A stretch of 64,000 nucleotides of DNA from positions 1,999,551 to 2,063,550 of the forward strand of contig NZ_KB913025.1 in the NCBI RefSeq assembly GCF_000384075.1, read 5' to 3'. Below are positions 26,737-35,088 of the stretch, one piece after another. Source of the DNA: Methylovulum miyakonense HT12. Its GTDB lineage: Bacteria > Pseudomonadota > Gammaproteobacteria > Methylococcales > Methylomonadaceae. Position numbers and translations under genes: made by a program. How positions within the stretch are numbered: the first letter of the stretch is position 1; every line of letters begins with the position of its first letter. Below the pieces are notes generated by a model, which saw nothing but the letters and a program-made list of their open reading frames with translations, was not told the DNA's origin and did no database searches.

Positions 26737-28043
26737 GGCATGGCTCCTACGGCTTGGTTATAAAATGCCTGGTCACGTTCCAACATCACGGCGCGTTCTT
26801 TGGCGTTCAAAATGGCTTGTTGGGTGCGTGATTGGATTTTCAGCAAATCAATCAAATCAATTTCCCCTACCGAAAATGCCGTTTGGGTCATGGTCAAATG
26901 CTGTTCGGCGACTTGTTTCAATTCATTGGCGATGCCCAATGCCACCCGGTTAACCTCCAGATTATGCTCGGCCTCGTGATGGAGCTGCTCCAGATTGCGG
27001 TACAACAATTCCCGCTCGGCAATCAGGCGGTTCAGTTCCACATTCAGCGCGGCGATATGCGGCTGGATATGCGCGCTGCCGCCAAACGGCACGTTGACGC
27101 CGATGTTGAAACTCTCGGTTTTGTTACTGCGCGGGTCGTTGGTTAAGCTGTCGCTATTGACGCCAATCGCCACGTTGCTTTGCCCCGACCCGATCAGTTT
27201 CACCGCGTTTAGCTCCGCTTGCTTACGGTCGATTTGGCTGTTGATGGCTTGCAAGGCGGGATGGTTTTGTTGGATTTCCCGCAACCCCACCAGTTTCTCG
27301 GCAAAGGCGCCAGGCATTTTTGTGGTTTGTGTCAAGCTGGAATAGCGTTTGCGCGAGTGCATCAGTTCCGCTTCCGCCATCGTCAGCAGCGTACGTTTTT
27401 GCAACAGTTCGGTTTGTGCCAGCAATTCATCGGCACGGGGCAAATCGCCCAGCTCCACACGGCGTTTGATCTTTGCCAATAGCTGCTCAAAAACCGCAAT
27501 TTCCGCTTGCGCCTGTTCATAACGGATTTTTTGCAGGGATATGTCCCACAAAGCGGCACGGACTAATCCGGCGATACGCAAACGGGTTGCCTGCATCTGC
27601 ATTTCCGCGCTCATTTCGGCTTTCGTACCCGTTTTCCGTTCCGCCTCCCGTTGCCCCACATTCCACAACGGCACTTGCACTTGCGCGTCAATATAATGCA
27701 GGGTGCCGCTGGTTGCTTCCTGAAAGCGCAAGCTCGCTTGTGGCGCGCCTGCAACCCAGCTTTTGCCGCGTTGCGTAATCGCCGTGGCTTCTTCTTCCAA
27801 GGCGTTTAGCCAATGGGTGTCGGGGTACTTTTCCATCGTCAACTCAACCAGCTTGCCTAAGCTTAAATGGGGGTCCACGATGATCGGGTCCTGATGGGGG
27901 ACGAGGGTGTGTTCTTGGGGGGCGGCAACTTCGTCGGCGGCCATGCAGGCAAAGGCGGCAAGCCCCAGTGGTAGCGTCCCCAAAAGGGCGGCTAGGCAAA
28001 CAGGCCTAAACCCGTAGCGGGGGTGGGGGGTCATATCAGTCAT
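26733..28043 (-). CDS. TolC-family outer membrane channel (CzcC type)
   Basis: This 436-residue protein has a signal peptide (cleavage near AFACMA) and two repeats of the outer-membrane efflux protein fold: long helices rich in Gln, Ala and Glu (YEQAQAEIAVFEQLLAKIK, AEQHLTMTQTAFSVGEIDL) with membrane strands between. A repeat boundary near residue 240 is typical. It is the first gene of the minus-strand operon channel-adaptor-pump-DUF3240. No sensor-regulator pair is visible nearby, so the regulation is unknown. Confidence 0.87.
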   Translation of the reverse strand: MTDMTPHPRYGFRPVCLAALLGTLPLGLAAFACMAADEVAAPQEHTLVPHQDPIIVDPHLSLGKLVELTMEKYPDTHWLNALEEEATAITQRGKSWVAGAPQASLRFQEATSGTLHYIDAQVQVPLWNVGQREAERKTGTKAEMSAEMQMQATRLRIAGLVRAALWDISLQKIRYEQAQAEIAVFEQLLAKIKRRVELGDLPRADELLAQTELLQKRTLLTMAEAELMHSRKRYSSLTQTTKMPGAFAEKLVGLREIQQNHPALQAINSQIDRKQAELNAVKLIGSGQSNVAIGVNSDSLTNDPRSNKTESFNIGVNVPFGGSAHIQPHIAALNVELNRLIAERELLYRNLEQLHHEAEHNLEVNRVALGIANELKQVAEQHLTMTQTAFSVGEIDLIDLLKIQSRTQQAILNAKERAVMLERDQAFYNQAVGAMP

Positions 28044-28169
28044 AAAGTCGTCTCAGTGCGGCTCAAGCCGTGTGTTAGCTGGCTAAGGGGGCGGTGGCGG
28101 GGTAAACCAATTATCTTCGAAAACGTTAGCCGTTACGAAAAAAAACGCTGCTAAGGTTTACAACGCAAA

Positions 28170-28331
28170 CCTAGTGCCCAGTCATTGATTTTTTGTCGGG
28201 TCAGTCAATCCGTAGGGGCGGGCGGTTGTCCGCCTTGTTTATGGCCTATGCCAACATCCGTAGCGATCAGGCGGGCAACCGCCCGCCCCTACGAAAATCA
28301 TACTGGCAATTCAACATTGACTGAGTACTAG
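28170..28331 (-). repeat. Palindromic interspersed element, copy 2 (inverted)
   Basis: This is the most complete copy of the family. CCTAGTGCCCAGTCA at the left mirrors TTGACTGAGTACTAG at the right, and between them are two GGGGCGGGCGGTTG / CAACCGCCCGCCCC palindromes. It is in the opposite orientation to the copies at 21911 and 29004. It occupies the region between the RND operon start and the small secreted protein gene, so it may affect transcript ends or promoters. Confidence 0.88.
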
Positions 28332-28774
28332 TGTGTCCAAGCAAACGGGAAGGAAAAAGGTGGGGCGCGGGGAGCATGGGGGGTGAAGAGAGAACCGCGG
28401 GCTATCGGTGTTGCCGGATGGGGGAGCCACTTTACTTCATCAGACCCGGCAAGATAAACGCTAAACGCCCACCAAGCCGTATGCAGATAATATGCGACGG
28501 CATGATCCGGCAAAACATCCCGTTGGACGGGCTTCATGCCGCTATCGACATCCACCAGCACCCCTTCGGAAGGGGCGGATAAAGCCGCTTGCACATAACC
28601 ATCAAGGCCATCTGGCGCATGGCTTAATGTTTCCAGCCCCGGGATGTGCAGTTTGCCAAACCCGGTGTCCAGATCTGCAAATGCGGCCCGTCCTGCATGT
28701 GCATGGACTAGGGGCGTAAGCAATTGGAGCAGCACCAGCAAAGCAAGCAGACTGATACGGATGGCTGGGAGCAT
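28328..28774 (-). CDS. Secreted protein of unknown function upstream of the RND operon
   Basis: This 148-residue protein has a clear signal peptide (LLALLVLLQLLTPLVHAHA) and a mature chain with His (HAHAG, HIPG, HAPD, HPAT, FTPHAPRAPP) and a Pro-rich C-terminus. I do not recognise the family. It reads in the same direction as the RND operon 284 bases downstream, separated by a palindromic element. The histidines would suit metal handling, but that is only suggestive. The C-terminal end overlaps the edge of the repeat (28328-28331), so its last codons may come from the insertion. Confidence 0.55.
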   Translation of the reverse strand: MLPAIRISLLALLVLLQLLTPLVHAHAGRAAFADLDTGFGKLHIPGLETLSHAPDGLDGYVQAALSAPSEGVLVDVDSGMKPVQRDVLPDHAVAYYLHTAWWAFSVYLAGSDEVKWLPHPATPIARGSLFTPHAPRAPPFSFPFAWTH

Positions 28775-29297
28775 GTAAAAGGGGGCCTTTGTGAAGTTAA
28801 ACAGGAGTGGCTGGCATTATAGCATTGAGTGGCTGTTTAGGGGGTAGAACCGTATCGCTGAAAATCCGCCGGATACCCTGTGTCCGGGCATTTAATCCTA
28901 ATACGGCATGTACAGGAAATATCTTTAGCAAGGGTCATTGCCGATACATGGGCTTGGGTAATGGGCCAAATGCCCGGATTGGCTGGGCTGGACGTAGTGT
29001 AAACCTAGTGCCCAGTCAATGTTGAATTGCCAGTATGATTTTCGTAGGGGCGGGCGGTTGCCCGCCTGATCGCTGCGGATGTTGGCACAGGCCATAAAAA
29101 AGGCGGATAACCGGTCCGCCCCTACGGATTTAGATGGGCCCGCCACCTGGGAGTGTTCGCCAAGCGTCCAGATTGCGGGGCAGGCTTATAAAAATTTACC
29201 GGGTTTTAGTGGCTGGCGGAGAGGCACGCGTCCCCATTTTCGAAACGGCGGAATTCAATTACAATCCTTGCTTTTCCAATTGGATTTTGGTGCCGCC
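28775..29297. other. Gap upstream of the P450 gene, with a palindromic element
   Basis: Apart from the repeat at 29004-29143, nothing gene-like is visible in these 523 bases. The ORF that extends the P450 gene back to 29079 begins inside the repeat and has no conserved sequence. The promoter of the P450 operon must lie in 29144-29297 or in the repeat itself. No clear -35/-10 pair stood out. Confidence 0.45.
29004..29143 (+). repeat. Palindromic interspersed element, copy 3 (right end lost)
   Basis: CCTAGTGCCCAGTCAATG, the GCCAG spacer, and GGGGCGGGCGGTTGCCCGCC are close to the reverse complement of the copy at 28170. The right terminal repeat TTGACTGGGCACTAG is missing: after GATGGGCCCGCC the sequence diverges. 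The copy is therefore truncated, about 150 bases before the P450 start. Confidence 0.85.
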
Positions 29298-30638
29298 ATG
29301 ATGAAACCCATTCCCACCGGGCCTTGCAGTAGGTTCCCTTTCGAAAATGAATTGTCCTGGAGCAAAAATGCAAGGGAATTCCTGTTGCGGACGGCGCAGA
29401 AATACGGTGACATTTGCAAATTCCGTTTGCGGGGCATTGACCTTTATTTCGTCAGTGACCCGGAATTGGTGCGCGAGGTGTTGGTGACGCAGGACAAGTT
29501 ATTTGTCAAAGGGCTGGGCTTCGAAAGGATCCGCCCTTGGTTGGGTAATGGCTTGGTGACCAGCGAAGGGGAGGTGCATAAGCGCCAACGCCGGCTGCTG
29601 CAATCGGCGTTCCACCGCCAGCGTATCGAAGCCTACGCACAAACCATGCAGGAAGAGGCGGAAAAAGCCTGCGCCAGCCTTCAAGACGGGCAAGCCATCG
29701 ACTTGCTGCCTTTCATTGAGGATGTCGCCTTTAGGATTGCCACGGCCTGTATGTTCGACGAAAACTTGGATGCCGAAAGGCCGGCGGTTATTCAGGCGAT
29801 GCGGCTGTCCTCACGTTATATGGACGCCGTAAAATCCTACTCGGTTGCGGCCTTGTGGCGACGTTGGACCGGGCAGGCCGAGAAGGAAAAATGGGAGGCT
29901 ATCCGTTTGTTGCACACGATGGTCGATGGCATCATCGCCTCCAGGCGGCAAGATACCGAAGACCGGGGTGACTTGCTGTCCATGTTGGTGTTGGCGCTGG
30001 ATGAGGAAGGCGATGGCAAAGGCTTGTCCGACCAAGAAGTCCGCGACCAAGTGATCACACTGTTGGTGGCGGGGTTCGACACGATAGCGTCCTCACTGAC
30101 GACCTGCATTTACCTGCTCGCACGCCATCCTGACGCGGAACAGTGTGTGGTGGATGAAATGGCGGGCCTGTTAGGCGGACGGCCTGCGGGTTTTGCCGAG
30201 TCACTCGCCCTGGGGCGGGCAACAGCGGCCTTTAGCGAGGCGATACGCCTGTATCCGGCAGGCTGGTTATTACCGCGCCGCGCCACGGCGGACGTCCAAA
30301 TCGGCGATTATTTGATCCCTGAAAACGCCACCGTTGTGGTTTCGCCGTATGTCAACCATCATGACCCGCGCTATTTCCCTGATCCCGAGCAATTTAAGCT
30401 GGAGCGTTGGCCCGAACAGCGCGGTGGCCTGCCTAAAATGGCCTATTACCCTTTCGGTGCCGGCTCGCGGGTCTGCATTGGCCAACAGTTCGCTTGGATG
30501 GAAGCCAATATTGTCTTGGCTTCGTTCCTGCAACGCTGGCGGTTTGAACCCGCTTTTGACGGGCCTTTGCCGTATAAATCGACCATGAGTTTGCGTCCGG
30601 CCAATAGTTGCCCAGGTTTTATCAGGAAACGCACATGA
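29298..30638 (+). CDS. Cytochrome P450
   Basis: The ATG pair at 29298/29301 gives a 446-residue soluble P450; sequence upstream of it is repeat-derived. The I-helix oxygen-activation motif AGFDT is at residues 258-262, the K-helix E-x-x-R at 314-317, and the heme loop FGAGSRVCIGQ places the thiolate at Cys393. The overall length and the WLLPRRATAD and FKLERW segments resemble CYP102/CYP110/CYP4-like fatty-acid or terpene hydroxylases. It needs external redox partners; none are encoded next to it. The stop codon overlaps the GH3-family start (ATGATG), so it is the first gene of an oxidative cluster. Confidence 0.9.
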   Translation: MMKPIPTGPCSRFPFENELSWSKNAREFLLRTAQKYGDICKFRLRGIDLYFVSDPELVREVLVTQDKLFVKGLGFERIRPWLGNGLVTSEGEVHKRQRRLLQSAFHRQRIEAYAQTMQEEAEKACASLQDGQAIDLLPFIEDVAFRIATACMFDENLDAERPAVIQAMRLSSRYMDAVKSYSVAALWRRWTGQAEKEKWEAIRLLHTMVDGIIASRRQDTEDRGDLLSMLVLALDEEGDGKGLSDQEVRDQVITLLVAGFDTIASSLTTCIYLLARHPDAEQCVVDEMAGLLGGRPAGFAESLALGRATAAFSEAIRLYPAGWLLPRRATADVQIGDYLIPENATVVVSPYVNHHDPRYFPDPEQFKLERWPEQRGGLPKMAYYPFGAGSRVCIGQQFAWMEANIVLASFLQRWRFEPAFDGPLPYKSTMSLRPANSCPGFIRKRT

Positions 30639-32284
30639 TGCAAACACTCGCAGCTTGGTATGGGGCGTGGTTGTGGCGTAATTTCGAACGGGCGTCCCGT
30701 AACCCCGAAGCCGTGCAGCGGCGGTTGCTGGCTAACATCCTCCATGCCAATGCCGATACGGCGTTTGGCCGCAGCCACGGCTTTTCCTCAATAAAATCCT
30801 TGGCCGAGTATCAGCAATCCGTCCCTATCCGTACGTTTAAAGGCTTATCGGCTTGGGTGGATCGGATTGAAGCCGGGGAGCCAGCCGTCTTGACGCGTGA
30901 CCCGGTGGTTTTTTTCAACCAAAGCAGCGGCACCTCCGGCAAGCAGAAACTGATTCCGGTCACCCGCCAATGGCTACAAGACACCGGACGCTTGCGGATG
31001 ACCTGGGGGGCTTTAGCCACCCGGGCCCATCCGGGGCTGATGTCGGGCAAGACCGTTTCGGTGGTGTATGCGGCTTCCGGCGGCAACACGTCCGGCGGGA
31101 TAGAATACGGCTCATTATCGGGGCGGGTGTTCCTGCAAAGCCCCAAACCCTTGCGCCAACGCTACGCCCTGCCTTATGCCATCGCCCGCATCGCCGACCC
31201 TGAGTCCAAACAATACGCCGCCATGCGCATGGCGGTTTCCCAAGATGTGAGCTTCCTGTTTTCCACCAACCCGGCGACCGTCCTCGCCATGCTGGAAACG
31301 GCGGAACGCAGGCAAGACGAGCTGTTGCGCGACATCCATGAGGGGACGTTAAGCGAAGCTTTGCTATTGCCGCCCGGAGTGCGTGAAGATTTGCTCGGCC
31401 TCTGTCGGCCTGACGCGCAAGCCGCCCGCCGTTTGGCGGCTTTGGCGGCACAAAATTCAGGACGTTTGCGCCCGATGGATTACTGGCCTAATTGCGCGGT
31501 GTTCGGGTGCTGGTTGGGCTCCACGGTAGGCGTGGCGGCACGGCGGATCCCTGATTGGTTCAGCCCGTCACTGGCTTTGCGGGACGTCGGCCTGGCGGCG
31601 AGCGAGGGCGTGTTCACCCTGCCTATCCAAGATAACGTGCCTTACGGGCCGCTGACCGTGGCCAGCAATGTCTATGAGTTCATCCCGGTGGCGGATGCCG
31701 ACCAGGACGACCCTCCCGTGTTGGCGGCGTGGGAATTGGAAGTCGGGGCGGAATATGTGCTGGTCATCACCACGCTGGCGGGTCTGTACCGTTACAACAT
31801 CAATGACGTGGTTAGGGTCACCGGAAAATTCAACGCCACGCCCATGCTGGAGTTTGTCCGTAAGGGCAGCGACAACGCCAACCTCGCCGGGGAAAAAATG
31901 GACGTGGCGCATCTGCTGGAAGCGGTGGACAAGGCGCAAAAAGCGACAGGGCTGCACATTGCCCATTTCCGTGTCCAAGCCGACCCGCAACAGATGCGTT
32001 ACCGTTTTTATCTGGAGCTGTCAGGGGGCGTTCCGGTGGATTCCTTGGACAAATTAGCGGACGAACTGGAACAGTCATTACAAGCCGCCAACGCCTACTA
32101 CGCCAAATGGATAAACGAAAAACAACTGTTGCCATCGACAGTGTGCCTGATGCAAGCGGGTTGGTTTGGCCGGTATGTCAACGACGCGATAACCCAAGGG
32201 GCACGGCATGGCCAGTTCAAACCCGCCTTGCTGACTTTGCAGCCCGAACCCGCGCATGAAATTGTCGCCAGGACAGCAGAATGA
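30635..32284 (+). CDS. GH3 auxin-responsive-family acyl-adenylating enzyme
   Basis: The ATG at 30635 overlaps the P450 stop and gives 549 residues. The ATP-binding loop is at residues 97-103 (SSGTSGK), followed by the GH3-type YRYNINDVVRVTGKFN and the C-terminal DNANLAGEKMDVAHL motif. GH3 enzymes belong to the adenylate-forming superfamily and, in plants, join jasmonate, auxin or benzoates to amino acids; bacterial homologues are much less studied. By position it would activate a carboxylate made by the P450 or the aldehyde dehydrogenase and join it to an amine or thiol. Substrate unknown. It overlaps the next gene by four bases. Confidence 0.85.
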   Translation: MMQTLAAWYGAWLWRNFERASRNPEAVQRRLLANILHANADTAFGRSHGFSSIKSLAEYQQSVPIRTFKGLSAWVDRIEAGEPAVLTRDPVVFFNQSSGTSGKQKLIPVTRQWLQDTGRLRMTWGALATRAHPGLMSGKTVSVVYAASGGNTSGGIEYGSLSGRVFLQSPKPLRQRYALPYAIARIADPESKQYAAMRMAVSQDVSFLFSTNPATVLAMLETAERRQDELLRDIHEGTLSEALLLPPGVREDLLGLCRPDAQAARRLAALAAQNSGRLRPMDYWPNCAVFGCWLGSTVGVAARRIPDWFSPSLALRDVGLAASEGVFTLPIQDNVPYGPLTVASNVYEFIPVADADQDDPPVLAAWELEVGAEYVLVITTLAGLYRYNINDVVRVTGKFNATPMLEFVRKGSDNANLAGEKMDVAHLLEAVDKAQKATGLHIAHFRVQADPQQMRYRFYLELSGGVPVDSLDKLADELEQSLQAANAYYAKWINEKQLLPSTVCLMQAGWFGRYVNDAITQGARHGQFKPALLTLQPEPAHEIVARTAE

Positions 32285-35088
32285 AAATCGCCCGCAACAA
32301 ATGGCTAGTGCTGGCGGTGGTGGAGCTAGGTGTCTTGCTGTGTTCCATCGACGCGACCATTGTGGTCCTGGCCTTGCCGACCATGGCCGCGGATTTGGGC
32401 AAAAGCATCGCCGACATCCAGTGGGTGAGCGTCGCTTACGGCATCACTTGCGCGTCCACCTTGGCATTGGCCGGAAAATGCGCGGATTCGATAGGCCGTA
32501 AAAACGCCTACCTGATCGGTTTCGCCATTTTTACCGCGGCTTCCTTGGCGAGCGGCCTGGTCACCAATTTTCCGCTGCTGGTCACTTTGCGTGTGTTCAC
32601 GGCGGTGGGGACGGCGTTCCTGCTGTCCAGCGGCAACGCCATCATCACCTCGGTGTTCCCAAAAGAGCAGCACGGGCTGGCCTTGGGTTTGGGCGCGACG
32701 GTTTTTTCTTTAGGCGTCGCCGCAGGCCTGTCCTTAGGCGCACTGATCCTGCATATCGCAACATGGCAATGGATTTTTCTGATTAACTTCCCGGTCGGTT
32801 TGGTTGCCCTGGCGGCTGGGGCCGTGGTTTTCGACCCGGCCGCGTTGGGCCGGCCGCAACAACGGCGACGGCAAGCGGTGGATTGGCAAGGCGCCATTTT
32901 CTTGTTGGGCGGGCTGACCAGCCTGTTACTGGGGGTCGAATCCCTAGTGGCCGTTGAATGGGGCTTGTCCTTGAAATTGGCGGCCTTGTCGGTGTTGTTG
33001 TTTGCCCTCTTTGTCCGTGCCGAACGCCAGGCGGCTGACCCGATCTTGCCGCTTTGGCTGTTCAAAGTCCCGGAGATTTTCCGTGGCTCGGTCATGCGCA
33101 TCATCATGCGGATGGCAGGGGCGGGCGTGGCTTTTACTTTGCCGTTTTATTTGCAACGCAATTTAGGCTTGTCGCCAGCGGCGGCGGGCATGTTGCTGCT
33201 GGCGAATGTCACCGTGTTCGCCATCGCCGGGCCTTTGTCGGGGCATTGGGCCGACCGTTGGCAAGCACGTAAGCTCATTTCCATAGGCTTGGCCTGCCTG
33301 TGTTTGGGCGTGTCGCTACACCTGCTGTTGCCGGACGGCGTGGCGAAACCTGATGCCCGTGTCTTGGGTTATGTCGTGCTGGCCCAGGCGGTGATGGGCC
33401 TGGGTGCCGCCATGTTCGGTTCACCCAACGCCAAGGCCACCATGCACTCGGTGGCACGCGAACATCACGCGGTGGTGTCCGGGCTGTTGTGGACGACCAC
33501 TTTCATTGGCCAATCATTGGGGACTGCGGCGGCGGCTGTGGTGTTGGGGGTTGCTGGCAGCGACGGCAACGCCCCCTTGCAAAATGCATGGCTGGTGTTT
33601 GTCCTGATGGCGGCGGCGGTCGCGGTGGCTTTGGGCATGTCCTTACGCCGTAGCCGTGCGCAAAAATCCTACCGCATTAGCCTAGGGCAAACCGGGGGCG
33701 GGGGGGGCGCCATATTATCGCCCGAGGAAATCGCCGGGCTTTGCCGGAACGCGCAAAGCCTGTCCGCTTCAGGCAAAACCCGGCCAACCCGTTTCCGGAA
33801 GGCCGCATTACGGGATTTGTTGCGCATCATCGAGGAAAATGAAGGCCTGATGTTCGACGCTTTGCGCCAGGACTTGGGCAAGCCTGCCATGGAAGCTTAC
33901 ATGTCGGAAATTTTTTGCGTCAAGGAGGAGCTGCGCCTGTCCCTGAAAAAACTGGACGCTTGGGCACGCGATGAAGCGGTGGCTACGCCTTGGTGGTTAT
34001 GGCCCGCGCGTTCCTGGATCAGGAAAGTGCCTTTTGGCACGGTGCTGGTTTTAGTGCCATGGAATTACCCTTTGCAATTGGCATTGATGCCCTTGGTGGC
34101 GGCGTTGGCGGCGGGCAACACCGTGGTCATCAAACCTTCCGAACTGGCCCCCGCATCCGCCGTGCTGTTACAGGCGATCGCCCGGCTGTTTGAGCCCGGA
34201 CTGGTGTCTGTGGTGAACGGTGGCGCCGACACCGCCCGTAGCTTGCTGGAACAGCCGTTTGATTTCTTTTTCTTCACGGGCGGCGCGGAGATTGGCAGGC
34301 AAGTCGCGCTGAAGGCGGCGGCGAAAGGCATCCCTTGTGTGCTTGAGTTAGGCGGCAAAAACCCGTGTATCGTCGATGAGAGCGCACCCTTGGCCTTGGC
34401 GGCGCGGCGCATCGTCTGGGGCAAATTTTTCAATGCCGGGCAGACTTGCCTGGCTCCCGACCATGTGTATGTGCACCGCGATGTCTATGAGGCGCTGTTG
34501 CTGGAGATGGCGAAAGTGGTTGGCGATTTTTACGGTGGACAGCCCTGGTTGAGCCCGGATTTGGCGCAGATAGTCAACGTCCGGCATTTTGCGCGCCTGT
34601 TGGGCTATTTAGAAGAAGGGCGCGTGGCGCACGGCGGCCGTTATGACACCGATGCGCGCCGTATCGGGCCGACCTTGTTGGTGGATATTGTCCCTAATGC
34701 GGCGGTGATGCGGGAAGAGATTTTTGGCCCCATCCTGCCGGTGTTGCCTTATGATGACCTGTCCGTGCTGTTGGACACCTTGCAATCGCAGCCCGTGCCC
34801 TTGGCGATGTATTTGCATACCCGGCGGCGGGATACCGAGGCCCTCGTGTTGCAAAGGACGCGTTCAGGCAGTGTTTGTGTCAACGACCACCTGATGCAAG
34901 CCGGTGTGCCGGCGTTGCCGTTCGGTGGCATGGCGCACAGCGGGATCGGGCGTTACCATGGCCGCCATGGCTTTGACACTTTCACCCATGCCCGCGCCGT
35001 GCTACGCCAGTCGACGCGCTGGGACAACCACTTGCGCTACCCACCAGGAGACGCCAAATTAGTTTGGCTTAGGAGATTGCTCGGATGA
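32281..35088 (+). CDS. MFS transporter-aldehyde dehydrogenase fusion protein
   Basis: This 935-residue ORF joins two full domains. Residues 1 to about 465 are an EmrB/QacA-type 14-helix MFS exporter (DATIVVLALPTMAADLG, WVSVAYG, GKCADSIGRKNAYLIG). Residues about 480-935 are a class 3-type aldehyde dehydrogenase: VPWNYPLQ with Asn595, catalytic base Glu689 in LELGGKNP, nucleophile Cys723 in NAGQTCLAPD, and EEIFGPILPV. The junction (about residue 474) is coded by a G-rich stretch with an eight-G run at 33700-33707, giving a short glycine linker. No good start codon lies just before the dehydrogenase part. The start overlaps the GH3 gene and the stop overlaps the MpaB gene by four bases each. Confidence 0.85.
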   Translation: MKIARNKWLVLAVVELGVLLCSIDATIVVLALPTMAADLGKSIADIQWVSVAYGITCASTLALAGKCADSIGRKNAYLIGFAIFTAASLASGLVTNFPLLVTLRVFTAVGTAFLLSSGNAIITSVFPKEQHGLALGLGATVFSLGVAAGLSLGALILHIATWQWIFLINFPVGLVALAAGAVVFDPAALGRPQQRRRQAVDWQGAIFLLGGLTSLLLGVESLVAVEWGLSLKLAALSVLLFALFVRAERQAADPILPLWLFKVPEIFRGSVMRIIMRMAGAGVAFTLPFYLQRNLGLSPAAAGMLLLANVTVFAIAGPLSGHWADRWQARKLISIGLACLCLGVSLHLLLPDGVAKPDARVLGYVVLAQAVMGLGAAMFGSPNAKATMHSVAREHHAVVSGLLWTTTFIGQSLGTAAAAVVLGVAGSDGNAPLQNAWLVFVLMAAAVAVALGMSLRRSRAQKSYRISLGQTGGGGGAILSPEEIAGLCRNAQSLSASGKTRPTRFRKAALRDLLRIIEENEGLMFDALRQDLGKPAMEAYMSEIFCVKEELRLSLKKLDAWARDEAVATPWWLWPARSWIRKVPFGTVLVLVPWNYPLQLALMPLVAALAAGNTVVIKPSELAPASAVLLQAIARLFEPGLVSVVNGGADTARSLLEQPFDFFFFTGGAEIGRQVALKAAAKGIPCVLELGGKNPCIVDESAPLALAARRIVWGKFFNAGQTCLAPDHVYVHRDVYEALLLEMAKVVGDFYGGQPWLSPDLAQIVNVRHFARLLGYLEEGRVAHGGRYDTDARRIGPTLLVDIVPNAAVMREEIFGPILPVLPYDDLSVLLDTLQSQPVPLAMYLHTRRRDTEALVLQRTRSGSVCVNDHLMQAGVPALPFGGMAHSGIGRYHGRHGFDTFTHARAVLRQSTRWDNHLRYPPGDAKLVWLRRLLG
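33694..33707 (+). repeat. Homopolymeric G tract at the MFS/ALDH junction
   Basis: Five Gs, one C and eight Gs in a row lie exactly where the transporter and dehydrogenase domains meet. A one-base change in the tract would end the transporter early and take the dehydrogenase out of frame, so the tract could be a slippage switch or a site of sequencing error. Confidence 0.8.

Noticed and set aside
29079-29297. N-terminal extension of the P450 ORF
   Set aside because: It runs through a palindromic repeat and has no P450-like sequence. The ATG pair at 29298 gives a normal protein.
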